Assembly: GCF_002920535.1 (NCBI RefSeq)
Contig: NZ_PQSS01000035.1
Coordinates: 1-64,000 of the forward strand
DNA from: Streptomyces sp. Ru71
GTDB lineage: Bacteria; Actinomycetota; Actinomycetes; Streptomycetales; Streptomycetaceae
Reading direction: 5' to 3'
DNA: 64,000 bases
Part shown: one piece after another, positions 40,833 through 49,255 of the stretch
How the letters are laid out: every line of letters starts with the position of its first letter
Position numbering within the stretch: position 1 is the stretch's first letter
Translations under genes and position numbers: made by a program
The notes under the pieces: model-generated
What the model saw: only the letters and a program-made list of their open reading frames with translations
What the model was told of the DNA's origin: nothing
Database searches by the model: none

Positions 40833-41969
40833 TCATCTCTTTCGTACGACGACGAAGTCGGCGAGCGCCGTGAAGTGCGCCCGCACCCGGTCGGGCATGT
40901 CGACGGCGTCGAGGGCTTCGATGGCGATGGTGTGCTGGCGGCGGGCCTCCTCGGCGGTCCACTCCCGGCCGCCGGCCTGCTCGATGAGGCGGGCGCGGGC
41001 CGCGAACTCCTCCTCGGAGAAGTTCTCGAAGTCGCTGGCCTTGGCGTCGGCGGCGAGGAGGTCGCCGAGCCGCTCGGAGGCGGGGCCGCCCGCCGCGAGC
41101 GCGGCCACCACCGGCAGGGACTTCTTGCGCTGGCGCAGATCGCTCCAGGTCTGCTTGCCGGTGGCCTCCGGGTCGCCCCAGATGCCGAGGAGGTCGTCGA
41201 CGGCCTGGAAGGCCAGGCCCAGGTGATAGCCGTACCTCTCCAGCGTGTCGGCGGTGCGGTCGTCGGCACCGCCGAGCACGGCGCCGATGGAGCTGGCGCA
41301 GGCGAGCAGGGCGCCCGTCTTGTTGCCCTCCATCTCCAGGCACTCCTCGACGCTGACGCGGTCGCGGTGCTCGTAGGAGATGTCCTGCGCCTGACCGTCG
41401 ATCAGGGACCGGGTGGCGGTGATCAGACGTCGGGCGGCGCGGCCCGCGGCGGCCGTTCCGAGCTCCAGCAGGACCTCGTTGGCGAGCGCGAACATGGCGT
41501 CGCCGACCAGGATGGCCTGGGCGGGGCCGTGCACCTTCCACACGGTGTCGCGGTGGCGGCGCTGCTCGTCGCCGTCCATCAGGTCGTCGTGCAGCAGCGA
41601 GAAGTTGTGGACGAGCTCGACGGCGACCGCGCCGGGGATGCCCGTCTCGGGTGCGGCCCCGGTCACCTCGGCGGACAGCACGGCCAGGGCGGGGCGCACC
41701 GCCTTGCCGCCGTCGCCGGAGGCGGGGTTGCCCGCCGCGTCGATCCAGCCGAAGTGGTAGGCGGCGACGGTGTCCATGGGAGGTGCCAGGCGGTCGACCG
41801 CCGCCCGCAGTACCGGCGTGGCCAGTGTCCGGCCGCGCTCCAACAGCGCGGCCACGTCCGCCGCGGACGCTTGAGCGGCCGTCGAGGCCGGAGGCACAGG
41901 GGGCACAGTTACTCCTCTTGTTGCGGTACCGGAGGTGCGGGAGCCTGCCGCGTCTCGCTCTGCGAGCAT
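40833..41969 (-). CDS. polyprenyl diphosphate synthase (hopanoid cluster)
   Basis: A 378-aa trans-isoprenyl diphosphate synthase. The first Asp-rich motif is LLHDDLMDGDEQRR, and the second is VDDLLGIWGD, a DDxxG variant. It is likely to make farnesyl diphosphate for squalene assembly; chain length is not certain from sequence. Two starts are plausible: ATG 41969, overlapping the hpnE stop (TGATG) with AGGAGG 7 bp upstream, and GTG 41906 with AGGAGT. I report the longer, coupled one; the conserved domain starts after both. Confidence 0.9.
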   Translation of the reverse strand: MLAERDAAGSRTSGTATRGVTVPPVPPASTAAQASAADVAALLERGRTLATPVLRAAVDRLAPPMDTVAAYHFGWIDAAGNPASGDGGKAVRPALAVLSAEVTGAAPETGIPGAVAVELVHNFSLLHDDLMDGDEQRRHRDTVWKVHGPAQAILVGDAMFALANEVLLELGTAAAGRAARRLITATRSLIDGQAQDISYEHRDRVSVEECLEMEGNKTGALLACASSIGAVLGGADDRTADTLERYGYHLGLAFQAVDDLLGIWGDPEATGKQTWSDLRQRKKSLPVVAALAAGGPASERLGDLLAADAKASDFENFSEEEFAARARLIEQAGGREWTAEEARRQHTIAIEALDAVDMPDRVRAHFTALADFVVVRKR

Positions 41970-43387
41970 CAGGCCGCCTCCTCGAAGAGCCGGCGGGGGC
42001 GGGGCCGGCCCAGGGCGCCGAGCGCGGCCTCCGCCGCGCTCACGCCGCTGCGGACCGCACTCTCCATGGTCGCGGGCCACCCGGTGGCGGTCCACGCTCC
42101 GGCCAGGTACAGGCCGGGGGCTTTGGTGCGGGCGCCGGGCCGCAGCCGCCCGACGCCGGGGGTGGGAGCGAACGTCGCCGTGCGCTCCCGGGTCACGAAG
42201 AAGTCCTTCACCTCGGCACCGCGCGCAGCGGGCAGCAGCCGCCGGAGCTCGGGCAGATACCGCTCGCGCAGCTCGGCCACGGGCAGGTCGATCTCCTCCT
42301 GCGCGGCCGACTGGGACAGCGCGAGGTACTGTCCCGCGCGCAGCCCGGACGCGTCGGTGCGGTCGAAGACCCACTGCACCGGTGTGCCCAGCGCGGCGAA
42401 GAAGGGCTTGTCGAGCACCTTGCGGTCGTAGACCACGTGCACGTTGAGGATGGGCGCGGTGCCGATCCGCAGCAGGTCCTCGGGGGCGTCGAGGGCCCCG
42501 GGCGGCAGCAGTGCGTGGGTCTCGCGCTGGGGTACGGCGAGGACGACGGCGTCCGCGACGAGGGTTTCGCCGGGAACCTGAACGCGCAGCCGTCCGTTTC
42601 CGTCTTCAGAGACGGAGGTGACGCGTGTACGGACTTCGGTACGCACGCCCGCGGAGTCGAGCGCCTTGCGGGCCAGCCGGTCGTGCAGGTCGCCCAGGGG
42701 GACGCGCGCCCAGCCGATGTCGGCCGCGCCCGGGTCGGACAGCAGACCGGTCTTGAACACCATCGCGGCCAGCCCCAGGGAGGCGTCGGAGGCGACCGCG
42801 TTGAGCGTGGCGACCCCGACCAGGTCCCACAGGGCCTCGACGGCACGCGCCGACTGGCCGTGCGCCGCCAGCCAGCTGCCGAAGTCCTGGGTGTCCAGCG
42901 CGGGATCGGCGAGGTCGAGCGCCTTCAGCGCGAGCGCGGCACGCCCCACCTTGGCCCGTTCGGCGAGCGAGAGGTGCGGGTAGGTGGCGAGGCTGCGCCC
43001 GAGGTGGAGCGGTACGGGCAGGGCGTCGCGCCGCAGCCGGCCGAGCCTGCGCCCCTGCGGCTTGTCCAGGTCGACCACGGGTACGTCGAGGCGGTCCTGC
43101 AGCGGGGCCAGTGCGGTGGCGTCGATGCGGTCGAGGAACCAGCGGTAGGCGGTGCAGCAGCGCAGGTAGACGTGCTGGCCGTTGTCGACGGTGAGGTCGC
43201 CGCGCTGGAAGGAGAAGGCCAGGCCGCCCAGCCTCGGTCTGCCCTCCAGCAGGGTGACCCGCATCCCGGCGTCGGCCAGGGCGAGGGCCGCGGTGATCCC
43301 GGCGAGCCCACCGCCGACCACGACGGCGTCCCGGCCGCCGTCCGGGTGCCCCGGACTGTCCGCCTGCGGCAACGTTCCGTCACTCAC
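41969..43387 (-). CDS. hpnE: hydroxysqualene dehydroxylase
   Basis: A 472-aa FAD-dependent amine-oxidase-fold enzyme. It reduces hydroxysqualene to squalene in the bacterial HpnCDE route. AVVVGGGLAGITAALALADAG (first 20 residues) binds FAD, LLEGRPRLGGLAFSF follows, and GLYLAGAWTATGWPATMES lies near the C-terminus. The GTG start overlaps the stop of the 64-aa DUF6380-like gene (GTGA), and its stop overlaps the polyprenyl synthase ATG. A longer start at 43468 would run through the small gene. Confidence 0.94.
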   Translation of the reverse strand: MSDGTLPQADSPGHPDGGRDAVVVGGGLAGITAALALADAGMRVTLLEGRPRLGGLAFSFQRGDLTVDNGQHVYLRCCTAYRWFLDRIDATALAPLQDRLDVPVVDLDKPQGRRLGRLRRDALPVPLHLGRSLATYPHLSLAERAKVGRAALALKALDLADPALDTQDFGSWLAAHGQSARAVEALWDLVGVATLNAVASDASLGLAAMVFKTGLLSDPGAADIGWARVPLGDLHDRLARKALDSAGVRTEVRTRVTSVSEDGNGRLRVQVPGETLVADAVVLAVPQRETHALLPPGALDAPEDLLRIGTAPILNVHVVYDRKVLDKPFFAALGTPVQWVFDRTDASGLRAGQYLALSQSAAQEEIDLPVAELRERYLPELRRLLPAARGAEVKDFFVTRERTATFAPTPGVGRLRPGARTKAPGLYLAGAWTATGWPATMESAVRSGVSAAEAALGALGRPRPRRLFEEAA

Positions 43388-43578
43388 AGCGTCCCCTCCC
43401 CCACGGCCGCCCCGTGCCCCTCGAAGCCGGCACACCGGACCATCGCCGACAGGGACGCCTGCGCGCACCCGCGGGTTGCGCGGCCGGCACCGCCCGCCGC
43501 CCGGCCGAGCGGCCCGTGGACGGCCGTTGTGCGGTCCCGGGACGTGTGGCCCACCGGGTCTTCGACTCTGTGGTCCAT
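43384..43578 (-). CDS. DUF6380-like small protein
   Basis: A 64-aa protein between hpnD and hpnE. It begins MDHRVEDPVGHTS and ends MVRCAGFEGHGAAVGEGTL; this pattern (DPVG near the start, ASL-A-v-RAGF..hGa.vGEG at the end) fits DUF6380 as I recall it from Streptomyces. Its ATG overlaps the hpnD stop (TGATG) and its stop overlaps the hpnE GTG (GTGA), so all three are translationally coupled. It has no membrane segment or catalytic motif. It could also act mainly as a coupling leader for hpnE. Confidence 0.7.
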   Translation of the reverse strand: MDHRVEDPVGHTSRDRTTAVHGPLGRAAGGAGRATRGCAQASLSAMVRCAGFEGHGAAVGEGTL

Positions 43579-44528
43579 CAAGTGCGCCTCCTGACGGTCT
43601 GACGGGAGATGTGTCGGGCGTCGAGGCCGGACAGGCCGCGCACGGCGACGTAGGCCTTCTCGCGGCCGGGCAGGGAGACGCGGCCGCGCAGCACGGCCTC
43701 GGGTTCGCGTTCGATGCGGTCCAGCAGCCGGCGGTAGATGCCGGCCATCGCGGCCACGCACGCGCCGCTGCGCCGGTCGAGCATCGGCAGCAGCCGGTAG
43801 CCCTCGGCGAAAAGGGCGCGGGCCCGTCGCACTTCGAAGTGCACGAGGCCCGCGAAGTCGGAGCCCTCCGGTGGCGTCGGCCCGTGGAACCCGGCCGAGC
43901 AGCCGAACTTGGCGAGGTCGTCGGCGGGCAGGTAGACCCGGCCGCCCTCGGCGTCCTCGCGGACGTCTCTGAGGATGTTGGTGAGCTGCAGCGCGAGCCC
44001 CAGCGTGTCGGCGTACTCCGGCGCGCGCTCGGCGCCGCGCACCCCGGGCTCCGTGCCGAACACCCCGAGGGACAGGCGGCCGATGGCTCCCGCCACGCAG
44101 CGGCAGTACACCTTCAGGTCGTCCCAGGTCTCGTACGTCTCGCCGCGTACGTCCATCAGGACGCCGTCGATGAGTTCGTCCAGGCCGCCCAGCGGGATCG
44201 GGAACTGCGCGGCGGCGTGCGCGAGGGCGACCGCGACCGGGTCGGTGTCGTCCTCCTCGACCTCGCCGGCGCGGATGCGCGCCAGCACCGCCCGGGTGTC
44301 CTCCAGCCGGGCCACCTTGACATCGTTACCGAGCGCACCGTCGCCGATGTCGTCGACGCGGCGCGAGAACGCGTACAGCGCCGACATCGCGCGCCGCTTG
44401 GGCGCGGGCAGCAGCCGGATGCCGTAGGCGAAGTTACGGGCCTGCTGTCCGGTCACGGCCTCGCAGTAGCGGTAGGCGGCGAGTACCGGTGCGGACACGT
44501 GTGACGGAGGCTCCACGGTCCGGATCAC
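43578..44528 (-). CDS. hpnD: presqualene diphosphate synthase
   Basis: A 316-aa squalene/phytoene-synthase-family protein condensing two farnesyl diphosphates to presqualene diphosphate. The Asp-rich motifs are SRRVDDIGDG and NILRDVREDAEGGRVYLP. YAFSRRVDDI and the EPEAVLRGRVSLPG segment fit HpnD. It starts with a 4-bp overlap on hpnC and is coupled to the small DUF6380-like gene at its 3' end. It is the second step of the HpnCDE squalene route, with farnesyl diphosphate expected from the linked polyprenyl synthase. Confidence 0.95.
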   Translation of the reverse strand: MIRTVEPPSHVSAPVLAAYRYCEAVTGQQARNFAYGIRLLPAPKRRAMSALYAFSRRVDDIGDGALGNDVKVARLEDTRAVLARIRAGEVEEDDTDPVAVALAHAAAQFPIPLGGLDELIDGVLMDVRGETYETWDDLKVYCRCVAGAIGRLSLGVFGTEPGVRGAERAPEYADTLGLALQLTNILRDVREDAEGGRVYLPADDLAKFGCSAGFHGPTPPEGSDFAGLVHFEVRRARALFAEGYRLLPMLDRRSGACVAAMAGIYRRLLDRIEREPEAVLRGRVSLPGREKAYVAVRGLSGLDARHISRQTVRRRT

Positions 44529-45430
44529 CCCTCTCCTCGCAGGGTCACGCCCACCTCGCGCAGCAACTGCACCTTGCCGGGCTTGGGCGGGCCGGGAAGT
44601 ACGTCGTACCGGGCGGCGGCGATCGCGTCGATGGCCGCCCTTCCCCCCGCCACGAACCCCGCGAGCAGCAGCTTCAGCCTGCCGTGGACGCTACCCACCA
44701 GGGGGGCGCCTTCATTCAGCAGCCGCCGGGCGCGTTGCGCTTCGAACGCGACCAGCGCGCGCACCGATGCGCCCGCGCTGCTCGCTGCGAGGTCCGCCTC
44801 CTGGACGTGGAAGCGTTTCATGTCCGCGGCGGGCAGATAGACGCGGTCGCGGCCGAGGTCCTCGGCCACGTCCTGGAGGTGCTCGACGATCTGCAGCGCG
44901 GTGCAGATGTGGTCGGAGCGGCGGACGCGCTCGGGCGTGGCGGTGCCGGTGACGGCGAGCACCAGGCGGCCCACGGGGTTGGCGGACAGTTCGCAGTAGG
45001 CCACCAGGTCGTCCCAGGTCTCGTAGCGGCTGACGAGCTGGTCCTGGCGGTTGGCGGCGATCAGCCCGAGAAAGGGCTCGGGGGTGAGCGCGCGGCGGCG
45101 GACCGTGCGCTGGAGCCGGCGCAGCAGCGGGTGACGCGGGGTGGAGTCGAAGACGCGCCGCAGGTCGGCCTCGAAGGCGTCGAGCAGCACGAGACGGTCC
45201 TCGGCCTCGCCCGGTGACACGCCGAGCAGCCGGGCGTCGGCGCCGCCGGGGGCGAGGTCGCCGTCGCCGATGTCGTCCACCAGCCGGGCGAAGCCGTAGA
45301 CGGCCATGAGGTCGTCACGCCAGGCCCGGGGCAGGAAGAAGGGGGCCACGGGGAAGTTCTCGTCCGCGGCCTTGGCGAGAGTGCCGCGCTCCGGATCTCC
45401 GGTGGGACGCGCCGTCGCCGTTTCCGTCAC
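44525..45430 (-). CDS. hpnC: hydroxysqualene synthase
   Basis: A 301-aa squalene/phytoene-synthase-family protein that rearranges presqualene diphosphate to hydroxysqualene. ENFPVAPFFLPRAWR is the usual HpnC start region, followed by FARLVDDIGDGDL and HLQDVAEDLGRDRVYLP. It is the first gene of the hopanoid operon. The GTG at 45430 gives the typical MTETA-like N-terminus and overlaps the stop of a 21-codon leader ORF (GTGA). A GTG at 45460 adds ten residues without similarity. Confidence 0.93.
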   Translation of the reverse strand: MTETATARPTGDPERGTLAKAADENFPVAPFFLPRAWRDDLMAVYGFARLVDDIGDGDLAPGGADARLLGVSPGEAEDRLVLLDAFEADLRRVFDSTPRHPLLRRLQRTVRRRALTPEPFLGLIAANRQDQLVSRYETWDDLVAYCELSANPVGRLVLAVTGTATPERVRRSDHICTALQIVEHLQDVAEDLGRDRVYLPAADMKRFHVQEADLAASSAGASVRALVAFEAQRARRLLNEGAPLVGSVHGRLKLLLAGFVAGGRAAIDAIAAARYDVLPGPPKPGKVQLLREVGVTLRGEG

Positions 45431-45492
45431 CGCCGGCTGCCCGGGGCGGGGACGGCACACGCTGCGCCCAGCTGGGGAGTTTCCGTAGCCAT
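45427..45492 (-). CDS. putative 21-aa leader peptide before hpnC
   Basis: A 22-codon frame (21 residues plus stop) begins MATETPQLGAACAV and ends GSRR-stop. Its TGA overlaps the hpnC GTG (GTGA), and a GGGAG lies about 11 bp before its ATG. hpnC itself has no good ribosome site, so translation of this leader could be needed for hpnC. It may alternatively be a chance frame. There is no obvious run of regulatory codons. Confidence 0.4.
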   Translation of the reverse strand: MATETPQLGAACAVPAPGSRR

Positions 45493-45744
45493 AGCCGTCA
45501 CATCTCCCGTTCTACACCGCGGACCCGATACACACTATTTCGGACACGCCGCCCGACCCCCGCGCGGCCTCCCCGGCGGAGGATGTCGCGCAGTATCTCC
45601 CCACTTGCCGCCTTTGGGGACTGCTCCAGCTTACGTTGTACAACGCAAGGGGGATCGCCGGGGTGTCCCGCGCATCACAACAACACACCGATTCACGTCA
45701 AGATTCCTGGGGCCGCACGGAGTTGACGCTTCCTTTGCACGGCG
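45493..45744. other. hopanoid operon promoter region
   Basis: This non-coding stretch between the hopanoid operon and the ABC-exporter terminator must hold the hpnC promoter. The only notable element is a 12-bp perfect palindrome, CGTTGTACAACG, at 45634-45645, about 140 bp before the leader ORF, possibly a regulator site. No gene is supported on either strand. Confidence 0.5.
45634..45645. promoter_or_regulatory. 12-bp perfect palindrome upstream of hopanoid operon
   Basis: CGTTGTACAACG is a perfect palindrome in an AT-richer patch between hpnC and the exporter genes. Symmetry suggests a dimeric repressor site; its owner is unknown. Confidence 0.4.
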
Positions 45745-45777
45745 AGGGCCCCGCCGGAGCCGGTCCGACGGGGCCCT
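45745..45777 (-). terminator. hairpin after ABC ATPase gene
   Basis: AGGGCCCCG and its complement CGGGGCCCT form a 9-bp stem 13 bp after the ABC ATPase stop codon, marking the end of that transcript. Confidence 0.65.
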
Positions 45778-45789
45778 GCCGCTGGGCGG

Positions 45790-46569
45790 CTACTTGCCCG
45801 TGAACTTCTCGTACTCCTTGAGGACCTCTTCGGTGGGGCCGTCCATGCGCAGTTCGCCGCGTTCCAGCCACAGCACCCGGTCGCAGGTGTCGCGGATCGA
45901 CTTGTTGCTGTGGCTGACCAGAAACACCGTGCCGGCCTCCTTGCGCAGCTCCCGGATGCGCGCCTCGGAGCGCTTCTGGAACTTCGCGTCACCGGTGGCC
46001 AGCGCCTCGTCGATCATGAGGACGTCGTGGTCCTTGGCCGCCGCGATGGAGAACCGCAACCGGGCCGCCATACCGGAGGAGTAGGTGCGCATCGGCAGGG
46101 TGATGAAGTCGCCCTTCTCGTTGATGCCCGAGAAGTCGACGATCTCCTGGTAGCGGGACTTGATCTCCTCGCGGGACATGCCCATGGCCAGGCCGCCGAG
46201 GATGACGTTGCGCTCGCCGGTCAGGTCGTTCATCAGCGCCGCGTTCACGCCCAGCAGCGAGGGCTGGCCGTCGGTGTAGACCCTGCCCTTCTCGCAGGGC
46301 AGCAGTCCGGCGATGGCGCGCAGCAGGGTCGACTTGCCGGAGCCGTTGGAGCCGATCAGGCCGATGGCCTCGCCCTTGTAGGCGACGAACGACACCCCGC
46401 GTACGGCGTGCACCTTGCGCACGCCCCGCTCCTCGCCGCGCTTGAGTATGCGGCTGAGGGCGGCGGTGGCGCTGCCCTTGCCGGTCTTGGCGCCGTTGAC
46501 GCGGTAGACGATGTGAACGTCGTCCGCGATCACGGTCGGGACGCGCTCGGCGCCTCGGTGCTCAGCCAC
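45790..46569 (-). CDS. ABC transporter ATPase, TagH/Wzt-like
   Basis: A 259-aa ATP-binding subunit of a polysaccharide or teichoic-acid exporter. Walker A is GLIGSNGSGKST, the family-type signature is TYSSGMAARLRFS, and Walker B is DVLMIDEALATGDAKF. These variants are diagnostic of TagH/Wzt/RfbE ATPases. It lacks the C-terminal sugar-binding extension found in some Wzt proteins. It overlaps the permease gene by 8 bp. Together they should export the product of the upstream CDP-alcohol/glycosyltransferase genes. Confidence 0.95.
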   Translation of the reverse strand: MAEHRGAERVPTVIADDVHIVYRVNGAKTGKGSATAALSRILKRGEERGVRKVHAVRGVSFVAYKGEAIGLIGSNGSGKSTLLRAIAGLLPCEKGRVYTDGQPSLLGVNAALMNDLTGERNVILGGLAMGMSREEIKSRYQEIVDFSGINEKGDFITLPMRTYSSGMAARLRFSIAAAKDHDVLMIDEALATGDAKFQKRSEARIRELRKEAGTVFLVSHSNKSIRDTCDRVLWLERGELRMDGPTEEVLKEYEKFTGK

Positions 46570-47491
46570 GGCCGTACCTCTCCTCCGCCTTCCAGAAGTA
46601 CACGAAGCCGCCCACCGCGAACAGCACGGCCCAGCCGGCCGCGGCCGCCCAGACGTGGTCGGGCAGGTTGCCCGCGCCGTAGCCGTCGATCAGGGCGAAG
46701 CGCATCAGGTCCATGTAGATCGCGGTCGGGTTCCACTGCAGCGCCGTGGCGATCCACTGCGGCTTGTCGGCGAGCATCACCGGGATGGAGAACATCACGC
46801 CCGACGCGTACATCCAGGTGCGCATGATGAACGGCATGAGCTGCGCCAGGTCCGGCGTCTTGGCGCCGGCCCGGGCCATGATCAGCGACAGGCCGGTGTT
46901 GAAGCAGAACTGCAGCAGCAGGATCGGGATGATCAGCAGCCAGGACATGTCCGGGTAGCTGCCGAAGCCGATCGCGAAGATGAACAGCACGATCATCGAG
47001 AAGAGCAGCTGCTGGAGCTGCTGCAGCGAGAACGAGATCGGCAGCGAGGCGCGCGGGAAGTGCAGCGCGCGCACCAGGCCGAGGTTCCCGGAGATCGCGC
47101 GGACACCGGCCATCACCGAGTTCTGCGTGAAGGTGAAGACGAAGATGCCGGTGACCAGGAACGGGACGTAGACCTCGCGGTCCATGCCCTTGTTCGCCTT
47201 CAGGATGAGCCCGAAGATCATGTAGTACACGGCGGCGTTCAGCAGCGGCGTGGCCACCTGCCACAGCTGGCCGAGCTTGGCCTGGCTGTACTGGGCGGTC
47301 AGCTTGGCCGAGGAGAAGGCCATGATGAAGTGGCGCCGGCCCCACAGCTGGCGGACGTACTCCGTCAGCGGCGGCCGGGCGCCGCTCACGGACAGCCCGT
47401 ACCGGGCGGCGAGCTGCGCCGCCGTGAGGCCCTCGTCGGGCGACGGGGCCGCGCTCACCGCGACTGTCCCGTCATGCGTTGTCTCACTCAC
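46562..47491 (-). CDS. ABC transporter permease, TagG/ABC-2 type
   Basis: A 309-aa ABC-2 permease. After a hydrophilic N-terminus, six membrane segments follow, with the family motif YVRQLWGRRHFIMAFSSAKL before the first and a long hydrophobic QLLFSMIVLFIFAIGFG (first part of segment 3-4). This matches exporters of lipid-linked polysaccharides or teichoic acids. The GTG at 47491 begins the likely protein; a GTG at 47542 is possible but has no ribosome site. It pairs with the TagH-like ATPase and lies 103 bp after the glycosyltransferase gene. Confidence 0.92.
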   Translation of the reverse strand: MSETTHDGTVAVSAAPSPDEGLTAAQLAARYGLSVSGARPPLTEYVRQLWGRRHFIMAFSSAKLTAQYSQAKLGQLWQVATPLLNAAVYYMIFGLILKANKGMDREVYVPFLVTGIFVFTFTQNSVMAGVRAISGNLGLVRALHFPRASLPISFSLQQLQQLLFSMIVLFIFAIGFGSYPDMSWLLIIPILLLQFCFNTGLSLIMARAGAKTPDLAQLMPFIMRTWMYASGVMFSIPVMLADKPQWIATALQWNPTAIYMDLMRFALIDGYGAGNLPDHVWAAAAGWAVLFAVGGFVYFWKAEERYGRG

Positions 47492-47594
47492 AGTGGAAAC
47501 TTTCGTCTTCGTTTCGATGCGCAGCCTGTGCGGGCTGGACACATGCCGGGGGCCAGGGGTCGGGCCCGCCGGCGTGCCGTCGGGAACGAGCTTC

Positions 47595-48479
47595 TCAGAT
47601 GATGGGGGGCCGGCCCAGCCGGGTCAGCCGCCACACCGTACGCCACCGCATGGGGCGGCGGGGACCGCAAGGAGTGGTCCAGCCCTCACGGAATCCGCCG
47701 AACCAGGCCTTCAGCGCGGGCCCGGAGGGACGGCGGGCCAACGTGAGCAGCAGCCAGACCCCGAGGTAGACCGGGACGAGGGGGGCAGGGAGGTTGCGGC
47801 GGGCCAGCCAGACCCGGTTGCGGGCGACCATGCGGTGGTAGACCGCGTGCCGCGAGGGCGCTGTGGTCGGGTGGTACAGCACCATGTCGGACCGGTAGTC
47901 GATCATCCAGCCCGCGTCCAGGGCCCGCCAGGCCAGGTCGGTCTCCTCATGGGCGTAGAAGAACTCGTCCGGGAGTCCGCCGACCTCCTGCAGGACCTTG
48001 GTGCGCACCGCGTTGGCGCCGCCGAGGAAGGTGGTGACGCGGGAGGAGCGCATCGGGTCGGAGGCGCGCAGCCGCGGCACGTGGCGGCGCTGGGTGACGC
48101 CAGTGTCCGGGTCGGCGATGCGGAAGCTGATGATGCCGAGCTCGTCGTCGGCGGCGAACGCCTCGCGGCACAGCTCGGCGGTGTCGGTGCGGGCGAGCAG
48201 GCCGTCGTCGTCGAGGAAGAGCAGGATGTCGACGTCCCGCCCGCCCGGCCCGAAGGCCTCGATGCCGACGTTGCGGCCGCCGGGGATGCCGAGGTTCTCC
48301 GGCAGCTCGATCGTACGTACGCCCGCGGGGACGTCCGGCACGGGCGAGCCGTTGCCGACCACGACCACCTCGACCCGGTCGCCGTCCTGCTTGGCGACCG
48401 AGTCGAGGAGGGCACGCAGCTCCTCGGGGCGGTTGCCCATGGTGATGACGACCGCGCCGACCTTGAGCGGGGCGCTCAT
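47595..48479 (-). CDS. family 2 glycosyltransferase
   Basis: A 294-aa GT-A fold glycosyltransferase. VGAVVITMGNRPEEL starts the nucleotide-sugar domain, DILLFLDDDGLLAR holds the metal-binding DxD, and FFYAHEETDLAWRAL is the catalytic ED motif near residue 190. A C-terminal hydrophobic segment (LVPVYLGVWLLLTLA) may tether it to the membrane. Rhamnosyl- or galactofuranosyl-transferases look similar. Its ATG overlaps the phosphotransferase stop (ATGA), so it belongs to the same biosynthetic chain. Confidence 0.92.
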   Translation of the reverse strand: MSAPLKVGAVVITMGNRPEELRALLDSVAKQDGDRVEVVVVGNGSPVPDVPAGVRTIELPENLGIPGGRNVGIEAFGPGGRDVDILLFLDDDGLLARTDTAELCREAFAADDELGIISFRIADPDTGVTQRRHVPRLRASDPMRSSRVTTFLGGANAVRTKVLQEVGGLPDEFFYAHEETDLAWRALDAGWMIDYRSDMVLYHPTTAPSRHAVYHRMVARNRVWLARRNLPAPLVPVYLGVWLLLTLARRPSGPALKAWFGGFREGWTTPCGPRRPMRWRTVWRLTRLGRPPII

Positions 48480-49255
48480 TTCAGCCTGCTGGAGGCGAGG
48501 ACGGACACCAGGTGCAGCAGCGTCTGCAGCAGCGCGATCCCGGCGAGCACGGCGGTGCCGAGGCGGGTGAAGAACAGGTCGCCGCGGGCCTGGTCGGCGA
48601 TCGCCAGCACCAGGATCAGCAGCGACGCCTCGATGCCGAGGATCAGCCGGTGGAACTTCAGCGCCGCGGCGGCCCTGCGGGCCAGCGCCATGCCGGAGGA
48701 GCGCGGCTCGGACGCCGCCTCCTTGACCGGCGGCAGCCCGGCCTGGTGGCGGGCGACGCCGACCAGGTCGGTCTCGGCCTTGATCAGGATCGCGCCGAGC
48801 GCGGCCAGCGTGCCGAGGAACGCCCACAGCCAGTCGATCCGGCCGCTGCCCCACAGGTCGGCGGCGCGCAGCCCGAGGCCGACCAGCACGGCGGCGTCCG
48901 TGAGGTACGCGCCGACCCGGTCCAGGTAGACCCCGCCGAGCGAGTACTGCTGCTTCCAGCGGGCGATCTCGCCGTCGACGCAGTCCAGCAGCAGGTACAG
49001 CTGGACCGCCACCACACCGAGGACCGCGCCGGGGATGCCGGGCACCAGCAGCGCCGGCGCCGCGAGCACGCCGCAGACGGTCATCAGGTAGGTGAGCTGG
49101 TTGGGCGTGACCCTGGTGTTCACCAGGTAGCGGTCGATCCGCAGGGACACCTCTCGCATGTAGAGGCGGCCCGCCCAGTGCTCACCGCTGCGCCGGTCCT
49201 TGACCCCCGCGGGATGCACGACCGGGCGGAGTTCAGCTACCGATGGCCTTGACAT
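48476..49255 (-). CDS. CDP-alcohol phosphatidyltransferase-like protein lacking the last motif Asp
   Basis: A 259-aa integral membrane protein of the CAPT family, which moves a phospho-alcohol from a CDP-linked donor. The motif D-x2-D-G-x2-A-R-x8-G-x3-D-x3-D is present as Asp 91, Asp 94, Gly 95, Ala 98, Arg 99, Gly 108 and Asp 112, but the final Asp (usual catalytic base) is Ala 116 (LDRVGAY). It may use another residue, such as Asp 120, or have changed role. The gene overlaps the dehydrogenase by 23 bp and the glycosyltransferase by 4 bp. Confidence 0.88.
   Translation of the reverse strand: MSRPSVAELRPVVHPAGVKDRRSGEHWAGRLYMREVSLRIDRYLVNTRVTPNQLTYLMTVCGVLAAPALLVPGIPGAVLGVVAVQLYLLLDCVDGEIARWKQQYSLGGVYLDRVGAYLTDAAVLVGLGLRAADLWGSGRIDWLWAFLGTLAALGAILIKAETDLVGVARHQAGLPPVKEAASEPRSSGMALARRAAAALKFHRLILGIEASLLILVLAIADQARGDLFFTRLGTAVLAGIALLQTLLHLVSVLASSRLK

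Noticed and set aside
45605..46084. A plus-strand frame starting in the hopanoid-exporter intergenic region
   Set aside because: It has no ribosome site, runs antisense into the ABC ATPase gene, and reads as Ser/Arg-rich noise.
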